The position numbers and the translations under genes were made by a program. Below are positions 24,355 through 33,102 of a stretch of DNA of 64,000 nucleotides, in pieces. The DNA comes from Hoskinsella mucinilytica (GTDB taxonomy: Bacteria; Bacillota_I; Bacilli_A; Erysipelotrichales; Erysipelotrichaceae), in the NCBI RefSeq assembly GCF_045223415.1, contig NZ_JBEQZJ010000004.1:50376-114375 (forward strand), read 5' to 3'. The notes beneath the pieces are model-generated. The model did not search any database. It had not been told where the DNA came from and was given only the letters and a program-made list of their open reading frames with translations. How positions within the stretch are numbered: the first letter of the stretch is position 1; each line of letters begins with the position of its first letter.

Positions 24355-25947
24355 ATGTCAGATTTACAAAAGGAAATCAAGCGAAGAAGAACCTTCGCTA
24401 TTATATCTCATCCCGATGCTGGAAAAACAACATTAACAGAAAAGCTTCTCTTATATGGTGGAGCAATCATGCAAGCGGGAAGTGTCAAAGGAAAGAAAGC
24501 CAACAAACACGCTGTCAGTGATTGGATGGAAATTGAAAAGCAAAGAGGTATTTCTGTTACCAGCTCTGTTTTACAGTTTGAGTATAATGATTTTTGTATC
24601 AATATCTTAGATACTCCTGGACATCAGGATTTTAGTGAAGATACTTATCGTACTTTGATGGCTGCAGACTCTGCAGTCATGGTAATTGATGCCAGTAAAG
24701 GTGTGGAGGCACAAACCAAAAAACTTTTTAAGGTTTGTTTATTAAGACATATTCCGATCTTTACATTTATCAACAAAATGGATAGAGCTGCAATGGATCC
24801 TTTCAAGTTATTGGAACATATTGAATCAGAACTAGGTATGGAAACCTATGCGATGAACTGGCCAATCGGTTCCGGTAAAGAATTTAAGGGTGTCTATGAA
24901 CGAGATAATGAAAGAATTATTGCTTTTCATGGTGGGGATCATGGTCAAAAAGCAACGAAAGTTACACAAGGAAGTTTAGAGGATGATACATTCCGTCAAA
25001 TCTTAGGAGATCATTTCTTTGAAAAGTTACGTGAAGATGCGGAATTATTGGATATCGCCAGTACACAATTTGATGAAGAAAAAGTGAATCATGGTCAAAT
25101 GACTCCAGTATTCTTTGGTAGTGCATTGACAAATTTCGGTGTAGAACCGTTTTTAAGTCATTTCTTAGATATGACAACCTCTCCGCTCCCTAGAGAGTCT
25201 TCTATCGGCGAAATCAATCCGTTTGATGAACATTTTTCTGCTTTTGTATTTAAGATTCAAGCGAATATGAACAAAGCTCACAGGGACCGTATAGCCTTTA
25301 TGCGTATATGCAGTGGGAAATTTGAAAAAGGTATGGAAGTTACTCTGATGCAACAAAATAAGAAAATCAAACTTTCTCAGCCACAACAATTCATGGCGCA
25401 AGATCGTGAAATTATAGAAGAAGCCTATGCAGGCGATGTCATTGGTGTATTTGATCCAGGTATCTTTTCCATTGGAGATACCTTGTGTGATTCTTCAATG
25501 AAATTTGAATTCAAAAAGATACCAACCTTTGCTCCAGAACATTTTGCACGAGTCACTCAAAAAGATACCATGAAACGAAAACAATTTACGAAAGGAATTA
25601 CACAGATCGCACAAGAAGGAGCTATTCAGGTTTTCCAAGAAATCAATATCGGTATGGAAGAAATTATCGTTGGTGGGGTCGGTGTCCTACAATTTGAAGT
25701 TTTGGAACAACGTCTAAAAAGCGAATATAATGTAGATATCAAATTAGAAATCCTACCTTATCAAAGTGTTAGATGGATCGATGATCAAACAATAGATCCA
25801 AACACCTTGAATTTAACAGGAGAATCTAAGCGAGTCCGTGATCTAAAGGGAAGAAATCTGATCATCTTCATGAATAATTGGGGCATCAAGTGGGCATTAG
25901 AACAAAATAAAGGACTTACTTTAAGTGAAGTTGGTAATGCTGAATAA
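24355..25947 (+). CDS. prfC: Peptide chain release factor 3
   Basis: RF3 is the GTPase that removes RF1/RF2 from the ribosome after termination. The 530-residue protein has G1 SHPDAGKTTL, the switch II motif DTPGHQDFSEDTYRT, and NKMDR. The TYRTL segment is characteristic of RF3 rather than EF-G. The ATG at 24355 is chosen because GGAGGAT lies upstream and MSDLQKEIKRRRTFAIISHP matches the family; a frame open 43 codons further upstream is not conserved sequence. RF3 is absent from Bacillus subtilis, so its presence is a mild taxonomic clue. Confidence 0.95.
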   Translation: MSDLQKEIKRRRTFAIISHPDAGKTTLTEKLLLYGGAIMQAGSVKGKKANKHAVSDWMEIEKQRGISVTSSVLQFEYNDFCINILDTPGHQDFSEDTYRTLMAADSAVMVIDASKGVEAQTKKLFKVCLLRHIPIFTFINKMDRAAMDPFKLLEHIESELGMETYAMNWPIGSGKEFKGVYERDNERIIAFHGGDHGQKATKVTQGSLEDDTFRQILGDHFFEKLREDAELLDIASTQFDEEKVNHGQMTPVFFGSALTNFGVEPFLSHFLDMTTSPLPRESSIGEINPFDEHFSAFVFKIQANMNKAHRDRIAFMRICSGKFEKGMEVTLMQQNKKIKLSQPQQFMAQDREIIEEAYAGDVIGVFDPGIFSIGDTLCDSSMKFEFKKIPTFAPEHFARVTQKDTMKRKQFTKGITQIAQEGAIQVFQEINIGMEEIIVGGVGVLQFEVLEQRLKSEYNVDIKLEILPYQSVRWIDDQTIDPNTLNLTGESKRVRDLKGRNLIIFMNNWGIKWALEQNKGLTLSEVGNAE

Positions 25948-25996
25948 AACAATATGAAGTTTCACATACTAAACATGAACAAAGGAGTGTTATAGT

Positions 25997-26179
25997 ATGA
26001 ATGATGATGTCATTGTTTGTAATTGCTTAGGTGTTACTGTAAAAGATATTAAAGATGCAATCGCAGGTGGATGCAAATCGTTTGCTGAAGTACAGGAAAA
26101 GACTGGTGCCGGAACCGTATGCGGAGCTTGCATCGACGATGTAGAAACCTTAGTTAACAAGCTTTTATCTGAGAATTAG
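25997..26179 (+). CDS. (2Fe-2S)-binding BFD-like protein
   Basis: This 60-residue protein matches the bacterioferritin-associated ferredoxin/NifU-middle (BFD-like) fold. Four cysteines in the family arrangement, C8-x-C10 (VCNCLGVT) and C42-x2-C45 (VCGACIDD), bind a 2Fe-2S cluster. Stand-alone copies of this size are common in Clostridia, and the redox partner is not evident here. GGAGTGTTATAGT precedes the ATG, and a terminator overlaps the stop. Confidence 0.85.
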   Translation: MNDDVIVCNCLGVTVKDIKDAIAGGCKSFAEVQEKTGAGTVCGACIDDVETLVNKLLSEN

Positions 26180-26200
26180 CCGAAAATTTCGGCTTTTTTT
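26178..26200 (+). terminator. Terminator after the BFD-like gene
   Basis: AGCCGA pairs with TCGGCT around an AAATT loop and is followed by at least seven Ts. It starts at the stop codon. Confidence 0.85.
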
Positions 26201-26275
26201 CTGCTCACTTCGCTATAAGAAAAGCATGCTATCAGAAAGCAAATCAAAGGAAATAAAACAAATCGCTTTCATATG

Positions 26276-26304
26276 GTCATAAAAAGGAAAATCTTATCAT
26301 AAGT
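26276..26304 (+). promoter_or_regulatory. Possible mother-cell sigma-E-type promoter for spoIVA
   Basis: GTCATA (26276-26281) and CATAAGT (26298-26304), spaced by 16 bp, resemble the ATA / CATAC-AT elements of sigma-E promoters. spoIVA is a known sigma-E target in Bacillus, and no sigma-A promoter is evident here. The match is partial and the call is tentative. Confidence 0.35.
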
Positions 26305-26334
26305 TTAGAGTGACTAAGGGAGGATAAAGCAATA

Positions 26335-27813
26335 ATGAATACCACAGAAATTTTAAAAAATATAGCTCAGAGATGCGGTGGTGATATATACTTAGGTATC
26401 GTCGGCCCTGTTCGTGTAGGTAAATCCACATTTATCAAGGAGTTTATGGAAAAAGCAGTCATACCATATGTGAATGATGAATATGAAAAAGCCCGCATGA
26501 TCGATGAGCTACCACAGGCTGGTGTTGGAAAGACCATCATGACAACAGAGCCAAAGTTTGTACCTAATACTGCCGCAACCATTGAATTTGACGATGGATT
26601 CACCGTAAATGTACGATTGGTTGATTGCGTAGGGTATGTAATACCAGAAGCAAAAGGATATAAGGATGAAGATGGTATCCGTATGGTTAGAACCCCATGG
26701 AATGAGGAAGCAATTCCTTTTAATGAGGCAGCCAAGATCGGTACACAGAAGGTAATTACGGATCATTCCACCATCGGTATTGTTGTTACAACAGATGGAT
26801 CCATTTCAGATCTATCCAGAGAAGCCTATATTGAGGCAGAAGCTGAAGTGATCGATGAATTAAAGTCTATTGGAAAGCCTTTTATTGTAGTTGTAAATAG
26901 CAGTGATGTGAATTCTATGAGCTGTAAAGCTGTTGTTGATAAATTGATTGAAAAATACCAGGTGCCGGTTTTGGCTATGGCTGTCAATCACATGAGCGAA
27001 AATGATGTTCATGATATCTTAAGAGAAGCATTGTATGAGTTTCCAGTTTCAGAAATCAACATCAATATGCCACAATGGATCGCTGTACTTGATGACGAGC
27101 ATTGGTTGAAAAAAAGTTTTAATCAGACGATACAAGACAGTATGTCCAGTGTAGAAAAGCTAAAAGAAGTAGAGAACATCAAAGATGTCCTTAATGAAAA
27201 TGAATACATTGATACAAGCAATATTGCGACCATAGATACTGGAGCAGGCATTGTTAATGTGGATATCGTCGTGAAAAACGGTTTGTATAATGAGATATTA
27301 AAGGAAATCATTGGTGTTGAAATTAAGGATAAGAGTGAATTGATTGCCTTGATGCAAGAATATAGTAAAGCCAAAAGAGAATATGATACCATCAGTAGTG
27401 CTTTAAAAATGGTAAAACAAACTGGTTATGGCTTTGCCAGCGCATCACTTCAAGATATCCAATTAAGCAAACCGGAAATCATCAAGCAGGGAAGTCGTTA
27501 TGGAGTGAAATTAAAAGCGATTGCCCCAAGCATTCATATGATAAAAGTAGATGTAGAATCTAGCTTTGAACCAATCATTGGCAGTAAAGAGCAAAGTGAA
27601 GAATTGATTCGTTATTTATTACGAGATGATGGTGATGATGATCAAAGCATTTGGGAAAGCGATATCTTTGGACGCAAGCTAAGTGATCTGATTCGTGATG
27701 GCTTAAATGCGAAGCTTTCCATGATTCCCGAAGCAGCTAGAATCCGCCTACAAGATATCCTAACAAAGCTTGTGAATAAAGGAAAAGGAAACGTGATTGC
27801 CATCGTTTTATAA
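26335..27813 (+). CDS. spoIVA: Stage IV sporulation protein A (spore coat basement ATPase)
   Basis: SpoIVA is the ATP-hydrolysing protein that polymerises on the forespore outer membrane to form the coat base. The protein is 492 residues, the same length as in Bacillus subtilis. It has the Walker A motif GPVRVGKST (residues 24-32), the TMTTEPKFVP-like segment TIMTTEPKFVPN, a TRAFAC GTPase-derived N-terminal domain and the conserved C-terminal region. It sits between gpsA and hup as in Bacillus. With spo0A, spoIIM, spoIVB and spoIIIAH it shows an endospore-forming lineage. Confidence 0.96.
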   Translation: MNTTEILKNIAQRCGGDIYLGIVGPVRVGKSTFIKEFMEKAVIPYVNDEYEKARMIDELPQAGVGKTIMTTEPKFVPNTAATIEFDDGFTVNVRLVDCVGYVIPEAKGYKDEDGIRMVRTPWNEEAIPFNEAAKIGTQKVITDHSTIGIVVTTDGSISDLSREAYIEAEAEVIDELKSIGKPFIVVVNSSDVNSMSCKAVVDKLIEKYQVPVLAMAVNHMSENDVHDILREALYEFPVSEININMPQWIAVLDDEHWLKKSFNQTIQDSMSSVEKLKEVENIKDVLNENEYIDTSNIATIDTGAGIVNVDIVVKNGLYNEILKEIIGVEIKDKSELIALMQEYSKAKREYDTISSALKMVKQTGYGFASASLQDIQLSKPEIIKQGSRYGVKLKAIAPSIHMIKVDVESSFEPIIGSKEQSEELIRYLLRDDGDDDQSIWESDIFGRKLSDLIRDGLNAKLSMIPEAARIRLQDILTKLVNKGKGNVIAIVL

Positions 27814-27868
27814 AATATAGAATAAAAATGTGAATTAAGGTATTCTTTCCTTATTTTCTTAAAATGTA

Positions 27869-27897
27869 TTGAAAAACAAGGCTCTAAATGGTATTAT
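27869..27897 (+). promoter_or_regulatory. Sigma-A promoter for hup
   Basis: TTGAAA (27869-27874), a 17-bp spacer and TATTAT (27892-27897) preceded by TGG (extended -10). This is a strong promoter, fitting an abundant nucleoid protein. Confidence 0.78.
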
Positions 27898-27921
27898 ATA
27901 TTCATGTTGGAGGTAATTAAC

Positions 27922-28206
27922 ATGAGTGAAATTTTAAATAAAAAAGCATTAGTCGAAAGCGTTGCTGAAAAGTTGGAAATGACAAAAAAAGATGCTACAG
28001 TAGCAGTAGACACAGTTTTTGAAGAAATCGTTAACACTTTGGCTAACGATGGTAAAGTAGATATTTCTGGATTTGGTAAATTTGAAGTTAGTGAACGTCC
28101 TGCTCGTATGGGAATCAACCCAGCTACAAAAGAGCCTTTGGAAATTGCTGCATCAAAATCACCTAAATTCAAAGCTGCAAAAGCATTTAAAGAAGCTGTA
28201 AAATAA
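27922..28206 (+). CDS. hup: DNA-binding protein HU
   Basis: HU is the histone-like nucleoid protein that bends DNA as a dimer. The protein is 94 residues, with the core GKVDISGFGKFEVSERPAR and the arm sequence GINPATKEPL carrying the DNA-intercalating proline. The ATG at 27922 follows TTGGAGGTAATTAAC; an in-frame ATG six codons upstream precedes that Shine-Dalgarno sequence and is unlikely. It follows spoIVA as hbs does in Bacillus and is flanked by its own promoter and terminator. Confidence 0.96.
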   Translation: MSEILNKKALVESVAEKLEMTKKDATVAVDTVFEEIVNTLANDGKVDISGFGKFEVSERPARMGINPATKEPLEIAASKSPKFKAAKAFKEAVK

Positions 28207-28214
28207 GATAGATG

Positions 28215-28244
28215 AAAGGATATGGAATTGATATCCTTTTTTCT
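28215..28244 (+). terminator. Terminator after hup
   Basis: AAAGGATAT pairs with ATATCCTTT around a 7-nt loop, and the 3' arm runs into six Ts. Confidence 0.85.
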
Positions 28245-28267
28245 TATGTTCTCAGTTGAAAAAAATG

Positions 28268-28276
28268 TGTTATAAT
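28268..28276 (+). promoter_or_regulatory. Extended -10 promoter for the YugP-like protease gene
   Basis: TGT-TATAAT (28268-28276) lies 34 nt before the start codon. The nearby TTGAAA is too close to be its -35. Confidence 0.55.
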
Positions 28277-28310
28277 AATAAGCAAATCAGCATTGGAGGT
28301 TTTAAAGTTT

Positions 28311-29015
28311 ATGTCAATCAATTCCATTCAATATTTACTTTATATACTAGGATTTGCTATTGTTATGTTAGCACAAGCTCGTGTACAACAAGTATATAAT
28401 CAATACAAAGCAAAACCTAATGCAAGGAAAATGACAGGGAAAGATGCAGCCAGGATGATCTTAGATGCCAGTGGGTTACCTGAAATTTCAGTAGAAGTAA
28501 GCAGGGGAGGTAGCTTGTCTGATCACTATGATCCAGTACATGGGGTAGTGCATCTTTCATCAGATATCTATTATAATACAAGCATCGCTTCCATCAGTGT
28601 TGCGGCACATGAAGTAGGACATGCCATACAACATAAAGAACATTATGGGCTTATCGCATTGCGCAATCGTATTTTACCAATTGCCAACATTGCTTCACAG
28701 TTAGGCTGGATCGTACTTGTGATAGGATTGTTTATGTTTGCTTCTACACCTGTTATTTTATATATTGGTTTATCACTCATCTTTGTTATTCTTTTGTTTC
28801 AGATCTTAACACTACCAATTGAGTTCAATGCATCTGATAGAGCCATAAAGAATCTACAAAGCTATCAACTGATTACAGACAATGAAACAGATGATGTAAA
28901 AAGAATGTTAAAAGCCGCTGCATTTACTTATGTTGCGGCTGTGTTATCCACACTTGCGCAAATACTTAGAATATTGTTAATGATTTTAGGGAACCAAAGA
29001 AGAAACAGTGATTAA
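28311..29015 (+). CDS. Membrane zinc metalloprotease, YugP family
   Basis: This 234-residue membrane protein belongs to the neutral zinc metallopeptidase (YugP, Zn_peptidase_2) family. It has an N-terminal membrane span, the catalytic HEVGHAIQH motif near residue 106, and two closely spaced C-terminal spans (IVLVIGLFMFASTPVILYIG and beyond). LSSDIYYNTSIASISVAAHE is the typical sequence before the zinc helix. The ATG at 28311 follows TTGGAGGTT; the TTG of that sequence is in frame but unlikely to be the start. The physiological substrate is unknown. Confidence 0.88.
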   Translation: MSINSIQYLLYILGFAIVMLAQARVQQVYNQYKAKPNARKMTGKDAARMILDASGLPEISVEVSRGGSLSDHYDPVHGVVHLSSDIYYNTSIASISVAAHEVGHAIQHKEHYGLIALRNRILPIANIASQLGWIVLVIGLFMFASTPVILYIGLSLIFVILLFQILTLPIEFNASDRAIKNLQSYQLITDNETDDVKRMLKAAAFTYVAAVLSTLAQILRILLMILGNQRRNSD

Positions 29016-29021
29016 ATTAAT

Positions 29022-29064
29022 CAAAAAGAACATGTAGTCATATTAACTGTGACTATTTCTTTTT
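29022..29064 (+). terminator. Terminator after the YugP-like gene
   Basis: AAAAAGAA ... TAGTCA pairs with TGACTA ... TTCTTTTT with a small internal loop. The T-rich 3' arm completes it. Confidence 0.75.
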
Positions 29065-29202
29065 ACACATATTACTTCGCATAATATATATTATGTAATT
29101 TTTATGGATTAAAGAATTAAGCTAATTTGCAATGAAATCTTAACTGATGGATCATTCATGGTCTTATTACAAATTAATTCATCTAACATTCACTTTAGAT
29201 GT

Positions 29203-29231
29203 TTGTATTTCTAAATCTTTAGGCTTATAAT
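29203..29231 (+). promoter_or_regulatory. Sigma-A promoter for the YcxB-like gene
   Basis: TTGTAT (29203-29208), a 17-bp spacer, and TATAAT (29226-29231), 29 nt before the TTG start. Confidence 0.68.
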
Positions 29232-29259
29232 ATAGACTAGTAAAAGAGGAGTGATAAGA

Positions 29260-29748
29260 TTGACCATTGAACTAGCATATAAAAATATAAAAGAACTCGT
29301 TCCTTATATAAATGTTTTCTTTCATGATTATAGTCCGCTTTTTAAAATTAGCAATTACTTACTATTTATCTATGTTCCGTTTTATGTTATCTTCTCTCCC
29401 CTTTATCCTTCGATATTAACGTTTTCCGATTTCATTTTCTTTTGCTCATGTTTCCTTTTGATTTATTTAAAATCATATTTGTATTCTTTCATAGCATACA
29501 AAAAGCTAAATAAGCGAGATATTCTACTATATCTTGAAACAGGTCAAGTAGTGATATCAAAAGCAAATAGAAATAGTAAGAGAGTATTTGAAATTAATAA
29601 AAACAAAACCAAGCTATTAAACGAACAGGGACTTATACTTGTATTAAATTATAAAGCAGTTAGCTTTCTGTCAATTGGTATTCCAATTACTTCTTATTCT
29701 TGTAATAAAGAGTCTTTAGATAGCATCATCAAAAGTATCCATTCATAA
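29260..29748 (+). CDS. Membrane protein of unknown function, YcxB-like
   Basis: This is a roughly 162-residue protein with two hydrophobic segments (YLLFIYVPFYVIFSPLYPSI and FIFFCSCFLLIYLKSYLYSF, around residues 32-80) and a C-terminal soluble domain (ETGQVVISKANRNSKRVFEI ... ILVLNYKAVSFLSIGIPI). That resembles the YcxB-like fold, but I am not certain. The TTG at 29260 lies 8 nt after AGAGGAG. It is visibly more AT-rich than its neighbours and is isolated between its own promoter and terminator, which suggests recent acquisition. Confidence 0.6.
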   Translation: MTIELAYKNIKELVPYINVFFHDYSPLFKISNYLLFIYVPFYVIFSPLYPSILTFSDFIFFCSCFLLIYLKSYLYSFIAYKKLNKRDILLYLETGQVVISKANRNSKRVFEINKNKTKLLNEQGLILVLNYKAVSFLSIGIPITSYSCNKESLDSIIKSIHS

Positions 29749-29751
29749 ACA

Positions 29752-29807
29752 AAAAAAGTTACAACCTTCCTAAGACTTCCCTTATCAGTTGTAACTTTTA
29801 TTATTTT
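29752..29807. terminator. Bidirectional terminator between the YcxB-like gene and gatD
   Basis: AAAAGTTACAAC (29754-29765) pairs with GTTGTAACTTTT (29788-29799), 12 bp, with a 22-nt loop and A/T tracts on both sides. It serves both convergent transcripts. Confidence 0.85.
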
Positions 29808-30550
29808 TAATCAACGATATTTAATCTTTTTAATATTGCTTTCTTTGCTTCTTGTTCTAAAGTGTCATCTAACGATGTTAGATCGCAAATTGCGATTTCC
29901 GGATTTCTTTTTTTCAGACCTTTATAAATTACAAAATCTGCAATTTCCGGATTTTTAGGTAGCAATGGTCCATGCATATAGGTTGCTAGTACTTGACCAT
30001 TATAAAATCCTTCTTGCTTTGCGTCAAAATGATTGCCATAGCCTGCCAGTACATGGCCAAGAGGTGATACAACACCATAGGTCTGACCACCATGATTTTC
30101 GAATCCTACTGCTGTAAAGCTGTTGCCATCTAGGTTACATTCAATGGCAATATTTCCAATACAACGTGTTCCATTTGAGCCTGTATCTGTATAATAATCA
30201 AAGAACCCTAGACCTTCGATCTTTTCATTATCAGCGCTAATATAATATTGACCAAATAATTGATAACCTCCACAAATTAATAAGACAAAGGTTTGTTCCT
30301 CCATCGCTTTTTTGATTTGCTCTTTTCTAGAACGTAGGTCTTCTATTAACATTTTTTGTTCCTTGTCGGCACCTCCACCTAAGAACAAAATATCATATTG
30401 GCATAAATCTCGATCTTCACCAATTGCCAAAGTGTCGATCATGATAGAAATACCTCGATCTTCACAGCGTTTCTTCAAAACCATCATATTACCTTTATCA
30501 CCATAAAGATCCATGATGTCATGATACATCCAACATACACGAAGTTCCAT
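29807..30550 (-). CDS. gatD: Lipid II isoglutaminyl synthase, glutaminase subunit GatD
   Basis: GatD supplies ammonia from glutamine to MurT so that the D-glutamate of lipid II is amidated. The 247-residue protein is a CobB/CobQ-like class I amidotransferase with the nucleophile region LLICGGYQLFG (Cys near residue 88) and a catalytic His in YMHGPLLPKNPE. I prefer the ATG at 30550 (MELRVCWMYHDIMDLYGDKG), preceded by GGAG. An ATG five codons upstream, 2 nt after the murT stop, is the alternative. It is paired with murT as in Staphylococcus aureus. Confidence 0.92.
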   Translation of the reverse strand: MELRVCWMYHDIMDLYGDKGNMMVLKKRCEDRGISIMIDTLAIGEDRDLCQYDILFLGGGADKEQKMLIEDLRSRKEQIKKAMEEQTFVLLICGGYQLFGQYYISADNEKIEGLGFFDYYTDTGSNGTRCIGNIAIECNLDGNSFTAVGFENHGGQTYGVVSPLGHVLAGYGNHFDAKQEGFYNGQVLATYMHGPLLPKNPEIADFVIYKGLKKRNPEIAICDLTSLDDTLEQEAKKAILKRLNIVD

Positions 30551-30567
30551 ATTATCGTTCTCCATTC

Positions 30568-31887
30568 CTATTCTGATTTCAGTCTACTAACGAAAAGATT
30601 TCTAACAGGTTGCAATGCTGTATAAGTTGCAATAGCATACATGGTAGTGTCTGCCTTCAACAAAGCATCAACTGCATCTTTCAAATTCTCATGTATCTCT
30701 AATTCTCCATGATAATTACCATACTTTAAACGTAACGCCATGTCGTAACAACGAGTACCTGAAATGATCATCTTACACGTTTCCTCACATATTAATTTTT
30801 CAAAGAAAGTATCATAAATCCATGACACGTCTGTACCATCTTGGGCATTATCATTCAACACGATCATAATTGTTTTTTTACTGTGATCCTCTTCGATCAC
30901 TTTCATTACCTCGTTGGCACCGGTCGGATTTTTTACTAAATTTAAAACTAAAGAGTGTCCTTGATAGGTAAAAGCTTCATTTCTTCCATCAGGTACTTTA
31001 ATTTCCTGAAAAGCTTTTGCGATATAACTAGAATCAATATGATATAAGGTAGCAATTGCAATGACAGCCATACAATTATACATGGTGTATAAGCCCCCCT
31101 GTGGTGCTTGATATGTCTTACCATTAAATTCAAATCGTTTGCTTGGTATATCTATAACAATACCCAAGGCATCTATATTAGGAGTATGGAAATCACACCC
31201 AGTACATTGAAAATACCCTATATGAGAATATTGATAATAATCATATGTTAATCTGTTTCCACAACGTGGACAGAATTTTCCTTCACTCGCCTCTTTGGTT
31301 TCTTTGCTACTACTAATGCATTGTTCCATGCCGAAGTAAACAGCAGAAGCTTGTAATGCAGCATCTTTCAAACGAACAACGTTAGGATCATTGCCATTTA
31401 ACACCAAAGTTCCTTTGAAATCATGAATTGCCTGCTCAATTTTCACGATCAGTTGTTCCATTTCTCTAGCTCGATCCAATTGGTCACGGAAAAAGTTGGT
31501 CACGACCAATGCATCTACTTTTAAATTCTTCATGATGAAAGGAATGTTTAATTCATCAACTTCCAATACGATAGCATCTGCTTTGACCTTTCGATTCCAT
31601 CCTGTATTTGTAACCAAGGCAGTTGTAATACCTTCCTTAAGATTATCCCCTTTTCGATTGTTAATGACACGATATCCCGCATGTTCAAACATATCCGCAA
31701 TCATATTACTGGTTGAGGTTTTTCCATTGGTTCCGGTCACTAAGATCACAGGGCAACTGATTTTTAGATTTTTTAATAAAGAAGGGTTGATTCTTAATCC
31801 GATAGATCCAGGTAAAGACCCTCCCCTATGTATCAAATGTAGTAAAAATGAAGATAATTTGGTTATGAGAATCGCAATGCTCGTCAT
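30568..31887 (-). CDS. murT: Lipid II isoglutaminyl synthase, ligase subunit MurT
   Basis: MurT is the Mur-ligase-fold ATPase that, with GatD, amidates lipid II. The 439-residue protein has the ATP-binding GTNGKTSTSN (near residue 52), a Mur ligase central domain, and a four-cysteine zinc ribbon insertion typical of MurT (CPRCGNRL ... CTGC, near residue 200). The C-terminal DUF1727 region ends in ALQPVRNLF. AAAGGAGG lies 6 nt before the ATG. Amidation affects cross-linking and lysozyme sensitivity. Confidence 0.94.
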   Translation of the reverse strand: MTSIAILITKLSSFLLHLIHRGGSLPGSIGLRINPSLLKNLKISCPVILVTGTNGKTSTSNMIADMFEHAGYRVINNRKGDNLKEGITTALVTNTGWNRKVKADAIVLEVDELNIPFIMKNLKVDALVVTNFFRDQLDRAREMEQLIVKIEQAIHDFKGTLVLNGNDPNVVRLKDAALQASAVYFGMEQCISSSKETKEASEGKFCPRCGNRLTYDYYQYSHIGYFQCTGCDFHTPNIDALGIVIDIPSKRFEFNGKTYQAPQGGLYTMYNCMAVIAIATLYHIDSSYIAKAFQEIKVPDGRNEAFTYQGHSLVLNLVKNPTGANEVMKVIEEDHSKKTIMIVLNDNAQDGTDVSWIYDTFFEKLICEETCKMIISGTRCYDMALRLKYGNYHGELEIHENLKDAVDALLKADTTMYAIATYTALQPVRNLFVSRLKSE

Positions 31888-32023
31888 ATGGTTCCTCCTT
31901 TGTGAAGTAAGTTTACTTTTAACTTATACATTATACATGGATTGACGCAAAAGTTCTATGCTATCCTTTACAATTTATAAAATTTCCCTTGTATTAGTAT
32001 GATATAAAGAGATTGTGTTTATG

Positions 32024-32036
32024 TGAAAACGTTTCA
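32024..32036. promoter_or_regulatory. LacI-family (cre-like) operator candidate upstream of purC
   Basis: TGAAAACGTTTCA closely resembles the core of CcpA cre sites and other LacI-family operators (central CG, near-palindromic). It lies about 145 bp before the first purC and about 140 bp from murT on the other strand, in a 293-bp divergent intergenic region. It differs from the cre consensus at one conserved position. Confidence 0.4.
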
Positions 32037-32142
32037 AAATTTAATCATTCAAGAAAATCACAAGGAAAATCGATAAAAATGCATAAAAATTTCTAAAAAA
32101 TATAAAAAGAGGAAAAAATTACATAGAAATTCTGAAAATAAA

Positions 32143-32151
32143 TGATATAAT
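32143..32151 (+). promoter_or_regulatory. Extended -10 promoter for the first purC
   Basis: TGA-TATAAT lies 29 nt before the start codon. The rest of the 31888-32180 gap is very AT-rich, and no purine riboswitch or stable structure is evident. Confidence 0.6.
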
Positions 32152-32180
32152 GTTCCTGTTACAATAAATGGAGGACAATC

Positions 32181-32864
32181 ATGAAAAAAATCTACGAAGG
32201 AAAAACGAAAGATGTTTATGAATTAGAGAATGGCAATGTCATGCTGAAATTCAAAGATGACTGCACAGGAAAAGACGGTGTCTTTGATCCAGGTGAAAAT
32301 GCGGTTGGATTGACAATTGAAGGTATTGGTAAAGCTAATCTAGAAACTTCTATTCACTTCTTTGAAATTCTGAAAAATGCCGGTGTCAAAACACATTATG
32401 TAAGCGCAGATGTAGAAAATGCAACTATGGAAGTTTTACCTGCGAAAGTATTTGGTAAAGGCTTAGAAGTCATCTGTCGTCTTGTTGCTACAGGAAGCTT
32501 TATTCGTCGTTATGGCGATTATATTGCTGATGGAACACCTTTAGAAGGTGGCTATGTAGAAGCTACATTAAAAGATGACGCAAAGGGTGATCCACTTATC
32601 ACAAGTGAAGGTTTGGCTGCTCTTGGCATCATGAGTGAAGCTCAGTTTGAAAGCATGAAAGAACAGACATTAAAGATCACTAAAATCGTTGCAGAAGATT
32701 TGAAGAAAATCGGTTTAGATCTTTATGATATCAAATTCGAATTTGGCTACCATAATGATGAAGTAATTCTGATCGATGAAATTGCATCCGGTAACATGCG
32801 TGTTTACAAAGATGGTGCAATTGTGGACCCTGTTGATTTAACAAGCATGATTCTTAACAAATAA
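32181..32864 (+). CDS. purC: Divergent SAICAR synthetase (PurC paralogue 1)
   Basis: PurC joins CAIR and aspartate in purine synthesis. This 227-residue protein starts MKKIYEGKTKDVYELENG and keeps the ATP-grasp-like PurC fold, including LEVICRLVATGSFIRRYG (the LExxVRxxxxGS signature with Cys at one position) and DIKFEFG. Where canonical PurC has DEISPDTCRLWD, this copy has DEIASGNMRVYKDG, so the substrate pocket is altered. It is monocistronic, with its own promoter and terminator, and the next gene is a second, canonical purC. Confidence 0.8.
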   Translation: MKKIYEGKTKDVYELENGNVMLKFKDDCTGKDGVFDPGENAVGLTIEGIGKANLETSIHFFEILKNAGVKTHYVSADVENATMEVLPAKVFGKGLEVICRLVATGSFIRRYGDYIADGTPLEGGYVEATLKDDAKGDPLITSEGLAALGIMSEAQFESMKEQTLKITKIVAEDLKKIGLDLYDIKFEFGYHNDEVILIDEIASGNMRVYKDGAIVDPVDLTSMILNK

Positions 32865-32877
32865 ATAACACTAAAAT

Positions 32878-32922
32878 GCAGGCAAAGGCGCCCTTATGGA
32901 TATCGCTTTTACCTGCTTTTTT
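32878..32922 (+). terminator. Terminator after the first purC
   Basis: GCAGGCAAAGGCG pairs with CGCTTTTACCTGC (one mismatch, one G-U) around a 12-nt loop and is followed by six or more Ts. Confidence 0.82.
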
Positions 32923-32987
32923 ATCAATGAATGGAACTATAAACTTGGAAGAGTAAAGCCTATATACAATTTTTCTCATTGGTTTTC

Positions 32988-33016
32988 TTGACATCGTAAA
33001 ATCACTGCCCTATAAT
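32988..33016 (+). promoter_or_regulatory. Consensus sigma-A promoter for purC-purB
   Basis: Perfect TTGACA (32988-32993) and perfect TATAAT (33011-33016) with 17-bp spacing: the best promoter in the window. It leaves a leader of about 80 nt before the second purC, in which I see no recognised riboswitch. Confidence 0.88.
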
Positions 33017-33102
33017 TGTAACGTAGAATTTTCAAGCTGTGATTTTATTAAGAAAAGACTGTATTTATCGGCTTAATGAAGGATTCTATACTGGAGGACA
33101 AA

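Noticed and set aside
31960..32180. Purine riboswitch upstream of purC
   Set aside because: The region is AT-rich with no paired P1-P2-P3 elements or conserved loop sequences that I can see.
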